A stretch of 49,206 bases of DNA from Pseudomonadota bacterium. Its GTDB lineage: Bacteria > Pseudomonadota > Gammaproteobacteria > Thiotrichales > Thiotrichaceae. Shown piece by piece: positions 25,873 through 35,079 of the stretch. Within the stretch, counting starts at the first letter, position 1. The number at the start of each line of letters is the position of its first letter. The translations under genes and the position numbers were made by a program. The notes beneath the pieces are model-generated. The model worked only from the letters and a program-made list of their open reading frames with translations. It searched no databases and was not told the DNA's origin. The stretch is taken from positions 1 through 49,206 of the forward strand of contig PDPG01000057.1 of assembly GCA_002747455.1 (NCBI GenBank), read 5' to 3'.

Positions 25873-28272
25873 ATGCGACATAGGCTTTTGTTTGCACTGA
25901 CGGCTTTGCTGTTTGGCATCTGGTTTTATCAATGCCTGCCTGAGCCGCTGTTTAATGCGCCGTACTCCAGCGTTCTGCTAAGTCGGGAAGGCAAGCTGAT
26001 GGGCGCGCACATTGCCAATGATGAGCAATGGCGTTTTCCACCGGTTAAGCAGGTGCCCAAAAAGTTTGCCGCCAGCCTGATTGCCTTTGAAGATAAGCGT
26101 TTTTATCGACACCCCGGTGTAGACCCGCTGGCACTGGCGCGTGCTATCCGCCTAAATGTACAACACGGGCGTATTGTCAGTGGTGCCAGCACACTTTCCA
26201 TGCAGGTGATCCGCCTTTCTCAGCACAATCCACCCCGCACCCTTTGGAATAAAATACTGGAAGCCTTAAAAGCGATTCGTCTGGAAACCCGCTTTACAAA
26301 AGACCAAATCCTGAATTTATATGCCAGCCATGCGCCCTTTGGCGGCAATGTGGTTGGTTTGGAAGCCGCTTCCTGGCGTTACTTCGGACGCGCAGCGGAC
26401 AGGCTGTCGTGGGCAGAAAGTGCCATGCTGGCAGTATTGCCCAACAGTCCGGGACTAATACATGTTGGACGCTCCCGGCAACGACTCAAGGCAAAACGCG
26501 ATAAATTACTCCTGACCCTAAAGACACATGACGTTATTTCGGAGCTAGACTATACACTGGCTGTTGCTGAACCATTGCCACTAAAACCTGAGCCGCTGCC
26601 ACGCCTGGCACCACACTTGCTGGATACACTGATCCTGAAACACCAGCGATATTCGCCGTCACAGGCTCCTCGCTTTCATACCAGCCTTGCCTACAATACC
26701 CAACGTGCCGCATTGCAGATTGCAAGGCATCACGGCGAGACACTGGCGCTGCGTGGAGTCAATAATCTCGCCATGCTGGTCATCGACAATAAAACCTTTG
26801 AAGTGCTGGCCTATATCGGCAATGCCCCCAGTGACCGAGCCAATCAATTTGGTCATGCCATTGACCTAATCCCGCGCCCTCGTAGTACGGGCAGCACCTT
26901 AAAACCTTTCCTGTTTGCCAGCATGATTCAGCAAGGCGAGCTTTTGCCGGAAACATTAGTGGCCGATACGCCCGTCCGCTATTCTGGCTATCGTCCCAAA
27001 AACTTTAATCGAGACTTTCGAGGCGCAGTACCCGCCCGTTCCGCATTAGCCAGCTCGCTGAACATTCCTGCCGTGAATATGCTGAGCTACCACGGTGTCG
27101 AACGCTTTTTAGATACACTCAAAAAAATGGGACTGACACATTTGCACCGCAATGCCCGTGATTATGGTCTACCGCTGATACTGGGTGGGGCCGAGGCGAG
27201 TCTGTGGGAGCTAACCAACCTCTATGCCAATCTAGCTTTTATCGCCCAACAACATCACGCTTCAGATTGGCGTTTTTACCGACAGGCTACACTGGATGGC
27301 ATCGTCCAATCTCAGTCGGATAATCCATCGGATGCCAAAGCGCAGCTTACAAAAACTCACCGCATCAACACCATTAGCCCGCCTGCGGCATGGATGACCC
27401 TACAATCCTTATTAGAAGTCACCCGCCCCGGAAGTGCAGGCTACTGGAAGCGCTTTAACAGCACCCACAAAATTGCATGGAAAACCGGCACCAGCTTTGG
27501 GCACCGTGACGCTTGGGCAATTGGCACAACCCCCCAATATACGGTTGGTGTCTGGATTGGCAATGCCTCAGGTGAAGGTCGCCCGGGGGTGACTGGCGTG
27601 CAACTCGCCGCGCCGATGATGTTTGATATGTTCAACCGCCTGAATCTGGATGACTCATGGTTTGAAAAGCCCAGCGCGCAAATGAAGACCGTGAATATCT
27701 GTAAAGACGATGGTTTTCTGGCCAATGAGCTGTGCGAATCCAAACCCTATGACATTCCGCAAAGTAGCCACTTCGAGCGTATCTCCCCCAACCACCAACG
27801 GATTCATGTGGTCGGGGAGGATGATCATGTAAAACGGGTACACAGTGGTTGTGAGTCGATTAGCAATATGCAGACACGGCATTGGTTTGTCCTGCCGCCG
27901 GATCAAGCTTTTTACTACCAGCGATTCAATGCCAACTATCAAGCATTACCTGATTGGCGTGAAGACTGTGAAGTGATGCTGGATGTATCAGAATCGTTGA
28001 GTGAAAACCCTATTTCATTAATTTATCCACGCCAGAATACTCAGGTATATATTCCAAAAGATTTAGCCAATGAGCGCAGTAAAGTAGTGTTTAAGGCAGT
28101 ACACCGCACACCTTCCACACAGATATTCTGGCACTTGGATAATACCTTTTTGGGCACAACTCAAGATATTCACCAGCAAGCCATCTGGGTTCATGCGGGA
28201 AAACATGAGATTACGCTGGTTGATGAAAAAGGGCAGCGTGTATCGCGTCAGTTTGAGGTATTAAGTGAGTAA
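25873..28272 (+). CDS. pbpC: Penicillin-binding protein 1C
   Basis: 799 aa bifunctional peptidoglycan synthase. An N-terminal membrane anchor (residues 4-20) is followed by the GT51 transglycosylase domain with catalytic E73 in FEDKRFYRHPG and the ASTLSMQ motif. The transpeptidase domain has S341-T-L-K344, S395-L-N397 and K537-T-G-T. The C-terminal 120 residues form the PBP-C-type beta domain. GGAG lies 6 nt before the ATG. It is read with the alpha-2-macroglobulin gene, as commonly found; together they are thought to repair the wall and protect the periplasm after damage. Confidence 0.95.
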   Translation: MRHRLLFALTALLFGIWFYQCLPEPLFNAPYSSVLLSREGKLMGAHIANDEQWRFPPVKQVPKKFAASLIAFEDKRFYRHPGVDPLALARAIRLNVQHGRIVSGASTLSMQVIRLSQHNPPRTLWNKILEALKAIRLETRFTKDQILNLYASHAPFGGNVVGLEAASWRYFGRAADRLSWAESAMLAVLPNSPGLIHVGRSRQRLKAKRDKLLLTLKTHDVISELDYTLAVAEPLPLKPEPLPRLAPHLLDTLILKHQRYSPSQAPRFHTSLAYNTQRAALQIARHHGETLALRGVNNLAMLVIDNKTFEVLAYIGNAPSDRANQFGHAIDLIPRPRSTGSTLKPFLFASMIQQGELLPETLVADTPVRYSGYRPKNFNRDFRGAVPARSALASSLNIPAVNMLSYHGVERFLDTLKKMGLTHLHRNARDYGLPLILGGAEASLWELTNLYANLAFIAQQHHASDWRFYRQATLDGIVQSQSDNPSDAKAQLTKTHRINTISPPAAWMTLQSLLEVTRPGSAGYWKRFNSTHKIAWKTGTSFGHRDAWAIGTTPQYTVGVWIGNASGEGRPGVTGVQLAAPMMFDMFNRLNLDDSWFEKPSAQMKTVNICKDDGFLANELCESKPYDIPQSSHFERISPNHQRIHVVGEDDHVKRVHSGCESISNMQTRHWFVLPPDQAFYYQRFNANYQALPDWREDCEVMLDVSESLSENPISLIYPRQNTQVYIPKDLANERSKVVFKAVHRTPSTQIFWHLDNTFLGTTQDIHQQAIWVHAGKHEITLVDEKGQRVSRQFEVLSE

Positions 28273-28280
28273 GAACGCAA

Positions 28281-29441
28281 TTAATCGTCAAAGCTGTAAC
28301 GGAATGTTTCTTCATTCTGCCCGCGCAGCACACTGATTGACAGTTGATCTGAACTGATGAAATTATACAAGGCATCCTTTACCGTTGCCGGATCATTCAG
28401 GCGAACACCATTGAGCTCTGTCACGACATCACCGGGCCTGAAACCAATCTGATACAACAACCGCAAGCGATTGCTCAGATGTAAGCGGAATCCTTTGACC
28501 GCACCATCCATCAACAACGGCTCTGGTGCGGTGTATTGTGCCAATATCGATGCATCATTCATTATATCCTGACGTAATTTTTTAAGGTCTCGCTGCCCTA
28601 GATTATGACCACTACGCCGCCGTGAGCTGGATCTTTCTGTCGGAATGCCTCGGTGCTGACCTGCCATGATGTTGGCCGACACCGCCTTACCTGCGCTTCG
28701 CCGTGGCCGCGTGGTGCGTGATGGTGTTGGCCGCTTTGTGGCGGTGGCAGGCGCGGGCGTGGAGGCCGTCGTATTTTTCCCCTCTGATAACGATATCTCC
28801 TGACGCACGCCACGATTTTCTACCACGACTTTATCTACAAAAATTTCTGTCAACTTCACACCCTCGGCAATACTGTCTCCCTCTTTATACATCTGCTGGT
28901 GGCCACCAGAGTGCGACATAATCGCAAAGCTGCCGATTTTGGCCGTTGGCTCTGCGGGTTGTGCCGTTTGTGTTGCATCCTTTTTTTCGGTGTCGATGCC
29001 AAATAATGCATCCAGATCCATTGAAATTTTTGCCACGATATCATCGGCTTTATGCAGCGGCAATGCTTTAAAGCTAGCCTCTGTACGTCCATCTGAGCGT
29101 TTTTTTGCCCATAAGCCGTGTAAGTTTAATGCCAAAGGTGGCGCAACAGTTTTGGCAGGCTTGGGTGGTGGGTTAGTGGCTACAGGTGATTTTTTTATCG
29201 GCACGGGCCGCCGCTTTACCTCACCAAATAAGTGATTATCCGCAATAATTCGACCAAGGTTCAGTGCTCTTTGATTGACAATAGGGCTCTGCTCACGAGA
29301 TACCGGCGCGGCCGAGACATCCTGAGGTGGCTCGAATACCATCCACACCAGTTTTGCCAGCGATGCAGAAAAAGCCATCACTAACACTGGCACGGCGATA
29401 CCGGGCAGGCGCTGTAACAGAAAGCTGTTTGAAAATCTCAT
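28281..29441 (-). CDS. gspC: Type II secretion system protein GspC
   Basis: 386 aa. A single N-terminal membrane helix (about 15-36) precedes the periplasmic homology region, with LFGEV, LNLHGLWA and a Tyr-Lys-Glu-Gly-Asp-Ser-Ile-type block (about 60-215). Then comes a Thr/Ser/Pro and Arg-rich insert (about 220-280) and a C-terminal PDZ-like domain (GFRPGDVVTELNGVRLNDPATV). GspC links the inner-membrane platform to the GspD secretin. The usual gspD does not follow; the gene ends 8 bp from the convergent pbpC and stands alone. The basic insert is unusual in length. The start context is weak. Confidence 0.88.
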   Translation of the reverse strand: MRFSNSFLLQRLPGIAVPVLVMAFSASLAKLVWMVFEPPQDVSAAPVSREQSPIVNQRALNLGRIIADNHLFGEVKRRPVPIKKSPVATNPPPKPAKTVAPPLALNLHGLWAKKRSDGRTEASFKALPLHKADDIVAKISMDLDALFGIDTEKKDATQTAQPAEPTAKIGSFAIMSHSGGHQQMYKEGDSIAEGVKLTEIFVDKVVVENRGVRQEISLSEGKNTTASTPAPATATKRPTPSRTTRPRRSAGKAVSANIMAGQHRGIPTERSSSRRRSGHNLGQRDLKKLRQDIMNDASILAQYTAPEPLLMDGAVKGFRLHLSNRLRLLYQIGFRPGDVVTELNGVRLNDPATVKDALYNFISSDQLSISVLRGQNEETFRYSFDD

Positions 29442-29579
29442 AGATTAATCGGGCAGTTTTAGGGACTATCTTTTTTATTATCATTCCCATATTGGCGGGG
29501 CCAATCAAGATGCTAAACAGGGGGGGTTACTAGACACAGTCATTTCCGACCTAAGCAGGCGAATCAACGATAAAACGAG

Positions 29580-30308
29580 TTAAACATCTCCCCAGTGACT
29601 TTGGCACGCGGCCAAGCCTGCAATGACAGCCGTTTCCGCGCGCAGGATTCTTGGACCAAATGATACTGTTTGAATTGCTTGTTGCTGTATCAATGCCACC
29701 TCATCATCCCGAAAGCCACCTTCTGGCCCCACTAATAATGCAATAGGCTGCTCAGGTACGGTCAGTTCTGTCAGTGTTTTATTGGCTTCCGGCAACATGG
29801 TAATTTTCATCCGGCCATCGTGTGTTGTCAGGTAATCATGTAGTGGCTCAACGGCGAATAACTCAGGGATACGGGTACGGCCAGATTGCTCACAAGCACT
29901 ATGAATAATCCCTTGCCAGTGCTGGATTTTTTTCTCCAGACGACTTGCTTTCAGATTAAGTACCGATCTCGCAGCAACCACAGGTTGTATAGCAGTCACT
30001 CCCATTTCAACCGCTTTTTGTATCGCAAAATCAAACTTGTCAGATTTGATCAACGCCAACACCAGGCTGATGTCCAGCGATGACTCCCGATCTACGTTAT
30101 CAAAATGGCTGATTGCCACACTGGAGCTGCGTTTGCTGACTTCGGTGAAATGCGCGTGGTATTCGCCGCCCCGACCGTTAAATAAAATCAGCGGGTCGCC
30201 GACTTTGCCACGTAAAACCTGTACAGCATGGCGATGCAACGCCTCTGGCAGGCTAATGATTTGGTCACAAGCGAGTGCTTGGTCAATATAATATCGGGGG
30301 ATACGCAC
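29580..30308 (-). CDS. rsmE: 16S rRNA (uracil1498-N3)-methyltransferase
   Basis: 242 aa SPOUT-class methyltransferase that modifies U1498 of 16S rRNA with S-adenosylmethionine. Visible are an N-terminal PUA-like domain (MRIPRYYID to about 70), then KAVEMGVTAIQPVV, ACEQSGRTRIPEL, and the knot motifs LLVGPEGGF and LRAETA. The start is GTG with GAGG upstream. It lies 123 bp after the Nudix gene on the same strand, in a gap with no evident feature. Confidence 0.94.
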   Translation of the reverse strand: MRIPRYYIDQALACDQIISLPEALHRHAVQVLRGKVGDPLILFNGRGGEYHAHFTEVSKRSSSVAISHFDNVDRESSLDISLVLALIKSDKFDFAIQKAVEMGVTAIQPVVAARSVLNLKASRLEKKIQHWQGIIHSACEQSGRTRIPELFAVEPLHDYLTTHDGRMKITMLPEANKTLTELTVPEQPIALLVGPEGGFRDDEVALIQQQAIQTVSFGPRILRAETAVIAGLAACQSHWGDV

Positions 30309-30431
30309 CAGAGGGCCTCGGATGATAAAAGTGATGAAATCTACCGAGCATCATAATGCCCGTTTGAGCTGCTGACCAGTCCGCCGACGGTATTCCTGCT
30401 TGATTGGCTTCACAACGATTATTGGCAAATT

Positions 30432-31037
30432 TCAGGCCTCGTCTTTGAGCAAGGTCAGTAGTGATATGGTCATACGCGCCGTTGCGCCCCACAGCAGGTA
30501 GCCATTATATTTTTTGAAATAGACTACCGGAATATCAGCCCCGTTAAATTGACGATATTCCAGCGAATGATTTTGTGGATCTGCCAGCCAACGCAATGGA
30601 ATAGTAAAAGCGGCGGCCACTTCGCTGCTTTGTAGTGTCAGCGTATAAGGCCAGGGAATTGTGGCAACGATTGGTGTAATCTCATAATTGCTAATGCTGT
30701 AATGATGATTTAACTCGCCCAAAATGCGCACATGAGCAGGCTCAATACCCACCTCCTCATGCGCTTCACGCAATGCCGTCATTTCCAGCGACTCATCACC
30801 TTCCTCGTATCTGCCACCTGCAAAAGCTACTTGGCCACTGTGCCGATCTTTTTCATGCTCTGTTCGCTGGATAAATAGTATGTGCCACTCACCATCCTGT
30901 TGAACGAAAGGGATTAATACCGCGGCTTTTCTCAAGCGTGATGATAATGCATCGCGCGGCAGGTCATGAGTGGGTGCTAGCGTTGGCTTCAGGCGTTGGC
31001 GAATTGCATCGTGGCTTAGATTAGCGAGTTTATGCAC
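30432..31037 (-). CDS. Nudix hydrolase, CoA pyrophosphatase type
   Basis: 201 aa cytosolic hydrolase. The NuCoA-type signature runs from ILFIQRTEHEKDRHSGQV into the Nudix box GGRYEEGDESLEM and LREAHEEVGI, as in YeaB/NudL proteins that cleave CoA and its derivatives to phosphopantetheine and ADP. The C-terminal PVVYFKKYNGYLLWGATA is also typical. The start is GTG with GAGG 8 nt upstream. Specificity is inferred from the signature only. Confidence 0.88.
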   Translation of the reverse strand: MHKLANLSHDAIRQRLKPTLAPTHDLPRDALSSRLRKAAVLIPFVQQDGEWHILFIQRTEHEKDRHSGQVAFAGGRYEEGDESLEMTALREAHEEVGIEPAHVRILGELNHHYSISNYEITPIVATIPWPYTLTLQSSEVAAAFTIPLRWLADPQNHSLEYRQFNGADIPVVYFKKYNGYLLWGATARMTISLLTLLKDEA

Positions 31038-31129
31038 AGTGATGACCTCGTATTGTTTTGTGTGACTGCTGCTTATAGCTCACTCACTGTCGAAAGCATT
31101 AAAAAAGAAAAGCGCTCAATACGCCTGAC

Positions 31130-32260
31130 TCACCGACGAGCAAGCAAATAACAGAAATAACTCCCGCCCAGTGCTCCGGTGATAATACCGATTGGCAACT
31201 CCTGAGGTGCTAATAACTGTCTTGCGATTATATCAACACATAACATAAATGCGGCCCCAGCCAGCGCACTGAAAAAGAGCAGCACCCGATTATCTCCCCC
31301 CACAATAGTTCGCATGATATGTGGGATAACGAGACCAACAAAGCCGATTGTGCCTGTCAAAGAAACAATCAGGCTAGTCACCAGTGTTGCAAGCAGCAAA
31401 ATGACTACTTGCGTTCGCCGTACCGAAATACCCAGCGCAGCGGCGGTTTCTTGCCCCATCATTAACGCATTTAAACTACGCGCATTCCAAAACAATGCCA
31501 ACACACCAAGGCAAACAAAAATACTCGGTAGCAATAGCAGCTCCCACGTTGCCCGCCCCAAGCCACCGAACATCCAGAAGACGACCGACTGTGCTGCCCG
31601 TTGGTCACCAAGGAAAATCAAGGCATTGGTTGCTGCCATCAATAAAAAGGTAAAGTCATGTAGAGAAACCAGACAGCCGATGTTTAATTCACGAAGCTGC
31701 AGCAGCAGGCTGAGCTGGTTGGATATATCAAGGTGATTACAAGGCTCATCGAGCAGCAACAATTCCGGCTCTTGTACCAGTACTCTACATAACAGAACAC
31801 GTTTGCGCTCTCCACCGGAGAGTTCGCTAATGTCACGATGCAAATAGTCTTGTAGCTTAAATCGCTCAATATTTTTGTGGATGACCGACTCAGCACGCGA
31901 ATCTAAGCCTGTAAGCCAGTGCTGGTGTGGGGTGCGTCCGGTGCGAATGACAGCTTCCACTGTGAGCTGAAAGTCAGCAGGGGATTCTTGGGTAACGGCG
32001 GCAATTTGTTGTGCTCGTTTTTTCAGTGGTAGCTGTGACAAGCGCTTGCCGTTAAGGTAGATATCGCCCTGATACTGAGATTGACCACCATAAAGGCAAC
32101 GCAACAATGATGTCTTGCCTGAACCATTGGGGCCTAAAAGGCCGACAATTTCTTTTTCATTGATGTCGAAACTGACATTCTTTAACAGCTCACAGCCACC
32201 TTCTACTGTCAGCGTCAGATTTTCCGCCCTAAGTAGATGTAAAAAAGCAGTACCTGCCAT
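31130..32260 (-). CDS. Chimeric protein: FepC-like ABC ATPase fused to the C-terminal half of a FecCD permease
   Basis: 376 aa in one open frame. Residues 1-202 are an iron-chelate/B12-type ATPase with Walker A GPNGSGKT (43-50), Q91, signature LSGGE (147-151), Walker B LLLLDE and the H-loop SLHD (H201). Immediately after the H-loop the sequence becomes a FecCD-type permease: TNALIFLGDQ, SVVFWMFGGLG, SLNALMMGQETAAALGISVRRTQ, LTGTIGFVGLVIPHIMR and LLAPQELPIGIITGALG. Only the last 5-6 helices remain; the ATPase tail (about 50 aa) and the first 150-160 residues of the permease are missing. No binding protein, receptor or second permease is adjacent. It looks like an internal in-frame deletion, probably inactive as a normal importer. 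Confidence 0.85.
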   Translation of the reverse strand: MAGTAFLHLLRAENLTLTVEGGCELLKNVSFDINEKEIVGLLGPNGSGKTSLLRCLYGGQSQYQGDIYLNGKRLSQLPLKKRAQQIAAVTQESPADFQLTVEAVIRTGRTPHQHWLTGLDSRAESVIHKNIERFKLQDYLHRDISELSGGERKRVLLCRVLVQEPELLLLDEPCNHLDISNQLSLLLQLRELNIGCLVSLHDFTFLLMAATNALIFLGDQRAAQSVVFWMFGGLGRATWELLLLPSIFVCLGVLALFWNARSLNALMMGQETAAALGISVRRTQVVILLLATLVTSLIVSLTGTIGFVGLVIPHIMRTIVGGDNRVLLFFSALAGAAFMLCVDIIARQLLAPQELPIGIITGALGGSYFCYLLARR

Positions 32261-32341
32261 AGCCGATATTAATTAAGCATTGTTGTTACACGCGGTATCA
32301 ATCACATCGTTTACAATGCACTTTTTGGTCGGTTCAAAATC

Positions 32342-32755
32342 ATGGAAAAACAAACAAAACCAATGAGTCGTAGCCACCATGAGCGTGCCGCTCAGAGCAT
32401 GGAGAATTTTGTGTTATATGTCTCCAGCCCCTGGCGTGTTGTGTGGGTAAATTTTATTGCAGGTGTGTTCCGTGGGCTGGGGGCTGTGATTGGTGCATCT
32501 ATCGTCATTGCCATCATCATCTGGTTGCTGAGTTTATTTACCCAAATGCCACTGGTAGGGAAGTATGCAAAGGATGTGGAGGACATCGTGTCGGGCTATG
32601 TCAACGAGGTGAACTACAATGACGAGTTTGAGCGTATCGAGAATGTGCTAAATAACATTGAGACGCTGCTGCGTGATCGGTCTACACTCATTACTTCTGA
32701 GCAAGCCGATGATGCTACACCATCAAAAGCGGAAGCAACGGCCGAAATCAACTAG
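32342..32755 (+). CDS. DUF5665 family membrane protein
   Basis: 137 aa. The core (about residues 20-80) matches the DUF5665 pattern: FVLYVSSPWRVVWVNFIAGVFRGLG, then one hydrophobic helix (VIGASIVIAIIIWLLSLF) and PLVGKYAKDVEDIV. A charged C-terminal tail with possible coiled coil follows. One membrane-spanning helix, with the N-terminus likely cytosolic. The function of the family is not known. It stands alone, divergent from the ABC chimera and convergent (12 bp) with the Lrp-type regulator. Confidence 0.78.
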   Translation: MEKQTKPMSRSHHERAAQSMENFVLYVSSPWRVVWVNFIAGVFRGLGAVIGASIVIAIIIWLLSLFTQMPLVGKYAKDVEDIVSGYVNEVNYNDEFERIENVLNNIETLLRDRSTLITSEQADDATPSKAEATAEIN

Positions 32756-32767
32756 CTGGTTACCAAG

Positions 32768-33253
32768 TTAAGGTATGTAGCCCAACGGCAATGCAGTGGT
32801 ATCAACCACTTTGCGTAAGATGAATGATGAGTGCACACCTGTCACACCTTCAATGCGGGTAATTTTACCCAACAAAATATTGTAATAACTATCCAGGTCA
32901 GGCACGGAGACTTTCAGTTGATAGTCGGCAGAGTTCCCCGTAATCATGTAGCATTCCATGACTTCAGGTATGTCCTTGATCGTTTCTTCAAAAGCCTCAA
33001 ATCGTTCAGGGATGTGTTTGTCCATACTGATATACAGCAACACAATGGTATGTAGATTAACCTTACGCTCATTAATCCTCACGACACGTTCTGCAATAAC
33101 GCCACTTTCTTCCAAGTGTTTGACTCGTCGTGAGCAAGGCGCAGCGGTCAGGCCAACGCGATCAGCTAATTCCTGATTCGTGAGTGAGCCATCTTCCTGT
33201 AGCGCTTGCAATATTTTTTTATCATACGAGTCTATCGTAGTATTTGCTTTCAC
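32768..33253 (-). CDS. Lrp/AsnC family transcriptional regulator
   Basis: 161 aa. The N-terminal helix-turn-helix (DSYDKKILQALQEDGSLTNQ, then ELADRVGLTAAPCSRRVKHLEE) is followed by the RAM ligand-binding domain (VVLLYISM-like strand, ECYMITGNSADYQLKV, and the Gly-Val-Thr-Gly-Val-His-Ser block). Such proteins form octamers that sense amino acids, often leucine. The start is GTG with AGGG 9 nt upstream. It is divergent from leuA across 152 bp, suggesting control of leucine synthesis and of its own gene; this is inference. Confidence 0.9.
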   Translation of the reverse strand: MKANTTIDSYDKKILQALQEDGSLTNQELADRVGLTAAPCSRRVKHLEESGVIAERVVRINERKVNLHTIVLLYISMDKHIPERFEAFEETIKDIPEVMECYMITGNSADYQLKVSVPDLDSYYNILLGKITRIEGVTGVHSSFILRKVVDTTALPLGYIP

Positions 33254-33344
33254 TATTGCATCCCTTTGCGATAGATATTTTCTAAAAAGGCTATATTTTT
33301 AAATATATCATGCGAGGAGACTGGTTTTAGCTTTTTTTTCGCAG

Positions 33345-33372
33345 TTTCATTGCTCAACAATACAACTATAAT
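33345..33372 (+). promoter_or_regulatory. Putative leuA promoter
   Basis: TATAAT at 33367-33372 is preceded by a weak TTTCAT at 33345-33350 with 16-bp spacing. It lies 34 bp before the leuA GTG, in an A/T-rich divergent region (33254-33405) that could also bind the Lrp-type regulator. Confidence 0.4.
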
Positions 33373-33405
33373 TGGCCGACTACTCAATTTTTCAGGAATT
33401 AACCC

Positions 33406-35049
33406 GTGTTTGACCACAACAAATATATCCCATTTCAACCCATTTCATTGACCGACCGTACTTGGCCGGATAAGCAGATTACTCAGTCACCGGACTGGTG
33501 TAGTGTCGATCTACGCGATGGTAATCAGGCGTTGATTAACCCAATGAATGTTGAAAAGAAGACGCAGCTGTTTCTTCATCTGGTCAAAATAGGTTTTAAA
33601 GAAATTGAAGTGGGCTTTCCCTCCGCGTCTCAACCAGATTTTGACTTTGTGCGTAAGCTGATTGTTGAAAGCTTGATTCCTGATGATGTCACGATTCAGG
33701 TATTGACTCAGGCCAGAGAGTCACTCATTGCCCGGACTTATGAGTCGTTAATCGGTGCACGTCGTGCCATTATTCATGTCTATAACTCAACGTCCATTGT
33801 GCAGCGTGAACAGGTTTTTGGTTTAGACAAGGAAGGCATAAAAACAATCGCGGCCGAGGGAGCACGGCTGGTGCAGAATTATGCGACCCAATACCCGGAC
33901 ACAGAATGGTGCTTTCAATATTCGCCAGAGAGCTTTACTGGCACAGAAGTGGAGTATGCCGCAGAAGTGTGTGATGCGGTAATTGCTGAGTGGAAGCCAG
34001 AAACAGGGCGTGAGGTGATTATCAATCTTCCGGCTACGGTTGAAATGTCAACACCCAACATCTTTGCTGACCAGATTGAATTATTCTGCCGTCTGTTAAA
34101 ACAGCGGGATCAAGTGCGCATCTGCCTGCACACACATAATGACCGAGGTTGTGCTGTTGCCGCCGCTGAGCTTGGAGTAATGGCCGGGGCAGATCGTGTT
34201 GAAGGTACACTGCTGGGTAACGGCGAGCGTACCGGCAATATGGATATTGTTACAATGGGGATGAATCTTTATTCCCAGGGTGTTGATCCTAAGCTTGATT
34301 TTTCAAATATTCAGGCGGTGATCGATGTGGTTAAACATTGTACTGAGCTACCCGTTCACCCCCGTCATCCTTGGGCTGGGGAGTTGGTCTATACCGCATT
34401 TTCTGGCAGCCATCAGGATGCAATTCGTAAATCCATTAAGTACCACAAGCAGCACAATCTGGAGCACTGGAATGTTGCCTACTTGCCTATTGATCCGGCC
34501 GATCTGGGTCGAGAGTATGAAGCAGTTGTACGCATTAACAGCCAAAGCGGTAAAGGTGGCGTTGCCTTGGTGCTTGAACGTGATTATGGCATTGAGTTGC
34601 CTAAGTGGATGCACACGGAACTCAGTCAGGTGGTACAGCAAGCCGTTGAAGCCAGCGGGGAGGAAATCTCTTCTAGCAAGATTAAGTCACTATTCGATAC
34701 ACACTTCACTGAAACAGCGGAGTCGTGGAGCTTAAATTGTTTTGATTTACATACAGAGTCTGGTCAGATTTCGGCACAGTTTACGGTGGGCGATGGCCCG
34801 GTCATTCACGGACAAGGCACAGGTGCCGTTGAAGCACTGTGTGATGCTCTAACCCAAACCTATGGTAAAATCATCGAGGTGATTCAGTTTGATGAGCATT
34901 CACTATCCAGAGGCACAACGGCACTGGCGCAAGCCTGTGTTGGTCTGAAGGTTGAGGATACGCGCTACTTTGCAGTCGCGGTCAACGAGGACATTTCAAC
35001 TGCAGCACTCCAAGCAGTGTTGACCGCTTTTTCACGTAGCCAAACTTGA
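33406..35049 (+). CDS. leuA: 2-isopropylmalate synthase, yeast-type (LeuA2)
   Basis: 547 aa. It condenses acetyl-CoA with 2-ketoisovalerate, the first committed step of leucine synthesis. The DRE-TIM metallolyase core has WCSVDLRDGNQAL, EVGFPSASQPDFDF, HTHNDRGCAVAAAE and GNGERTGN. The C-terminal LeuA allosteric domain (about 430-547) binds leucine for feedback inhibition. The form with N-terminal PISLTDRTWPDKQ is the long yeast/actinobacterial subgroup rather than the E. coli type. The start is GTG with AGGAAT upstream. Its leuBCD partners are not in the window; divergent to an Lrp-type gene. Confidence 0.95.
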   Translation: MFDHNKYIPFQPISLTDRTWPDKQITQSPDWCSVDLRDGNQALINPMNVEKKTQLFLHLVKIGFKEIEVGFPSASQPDFDFVRKLIVESLIPDDVTIQVLTQARESLIARTYESLIGARRAIIHVYNSTSIVQREQVFGLDKEGIKTIAAEGARLVQNYATQYPDTEWCFQYSPESFTGTEVEYAAEVCDAVIAEWKPETGREVIINLPATVEMSTPNIFADQIELFCRLLKQRDQVRICLHTHNDRGCAVAAAELGVMAGADRVEGTLLGNGERTGNMDIVTMGMNLYSQGVDPKLDFSNIQAVIDVVKHCTELPVHPRHPWAGELVYTAFSGSHQDAIRKSIKYHKQHNLEHWNVAYLPIDPADLGREYEAVVRINSQSGKGGVALVLERDYGIELPKWMHTELSQVVQQAVEASGEEISSSKIKSLFDTHFTETAESWSLNCFDLHTESGQISAQFTVGDGPVIHGQGTGAVEALCDALTQTYGKIIEVIQFDEHSLSRGTTALAQACVGLKVEDTRYFAVAVNEDISTAALQAVLTAFSRSQT

Positions 35050-35079
35050 CCTGCGTCAGACTAATCAGCCTTTGATTCA

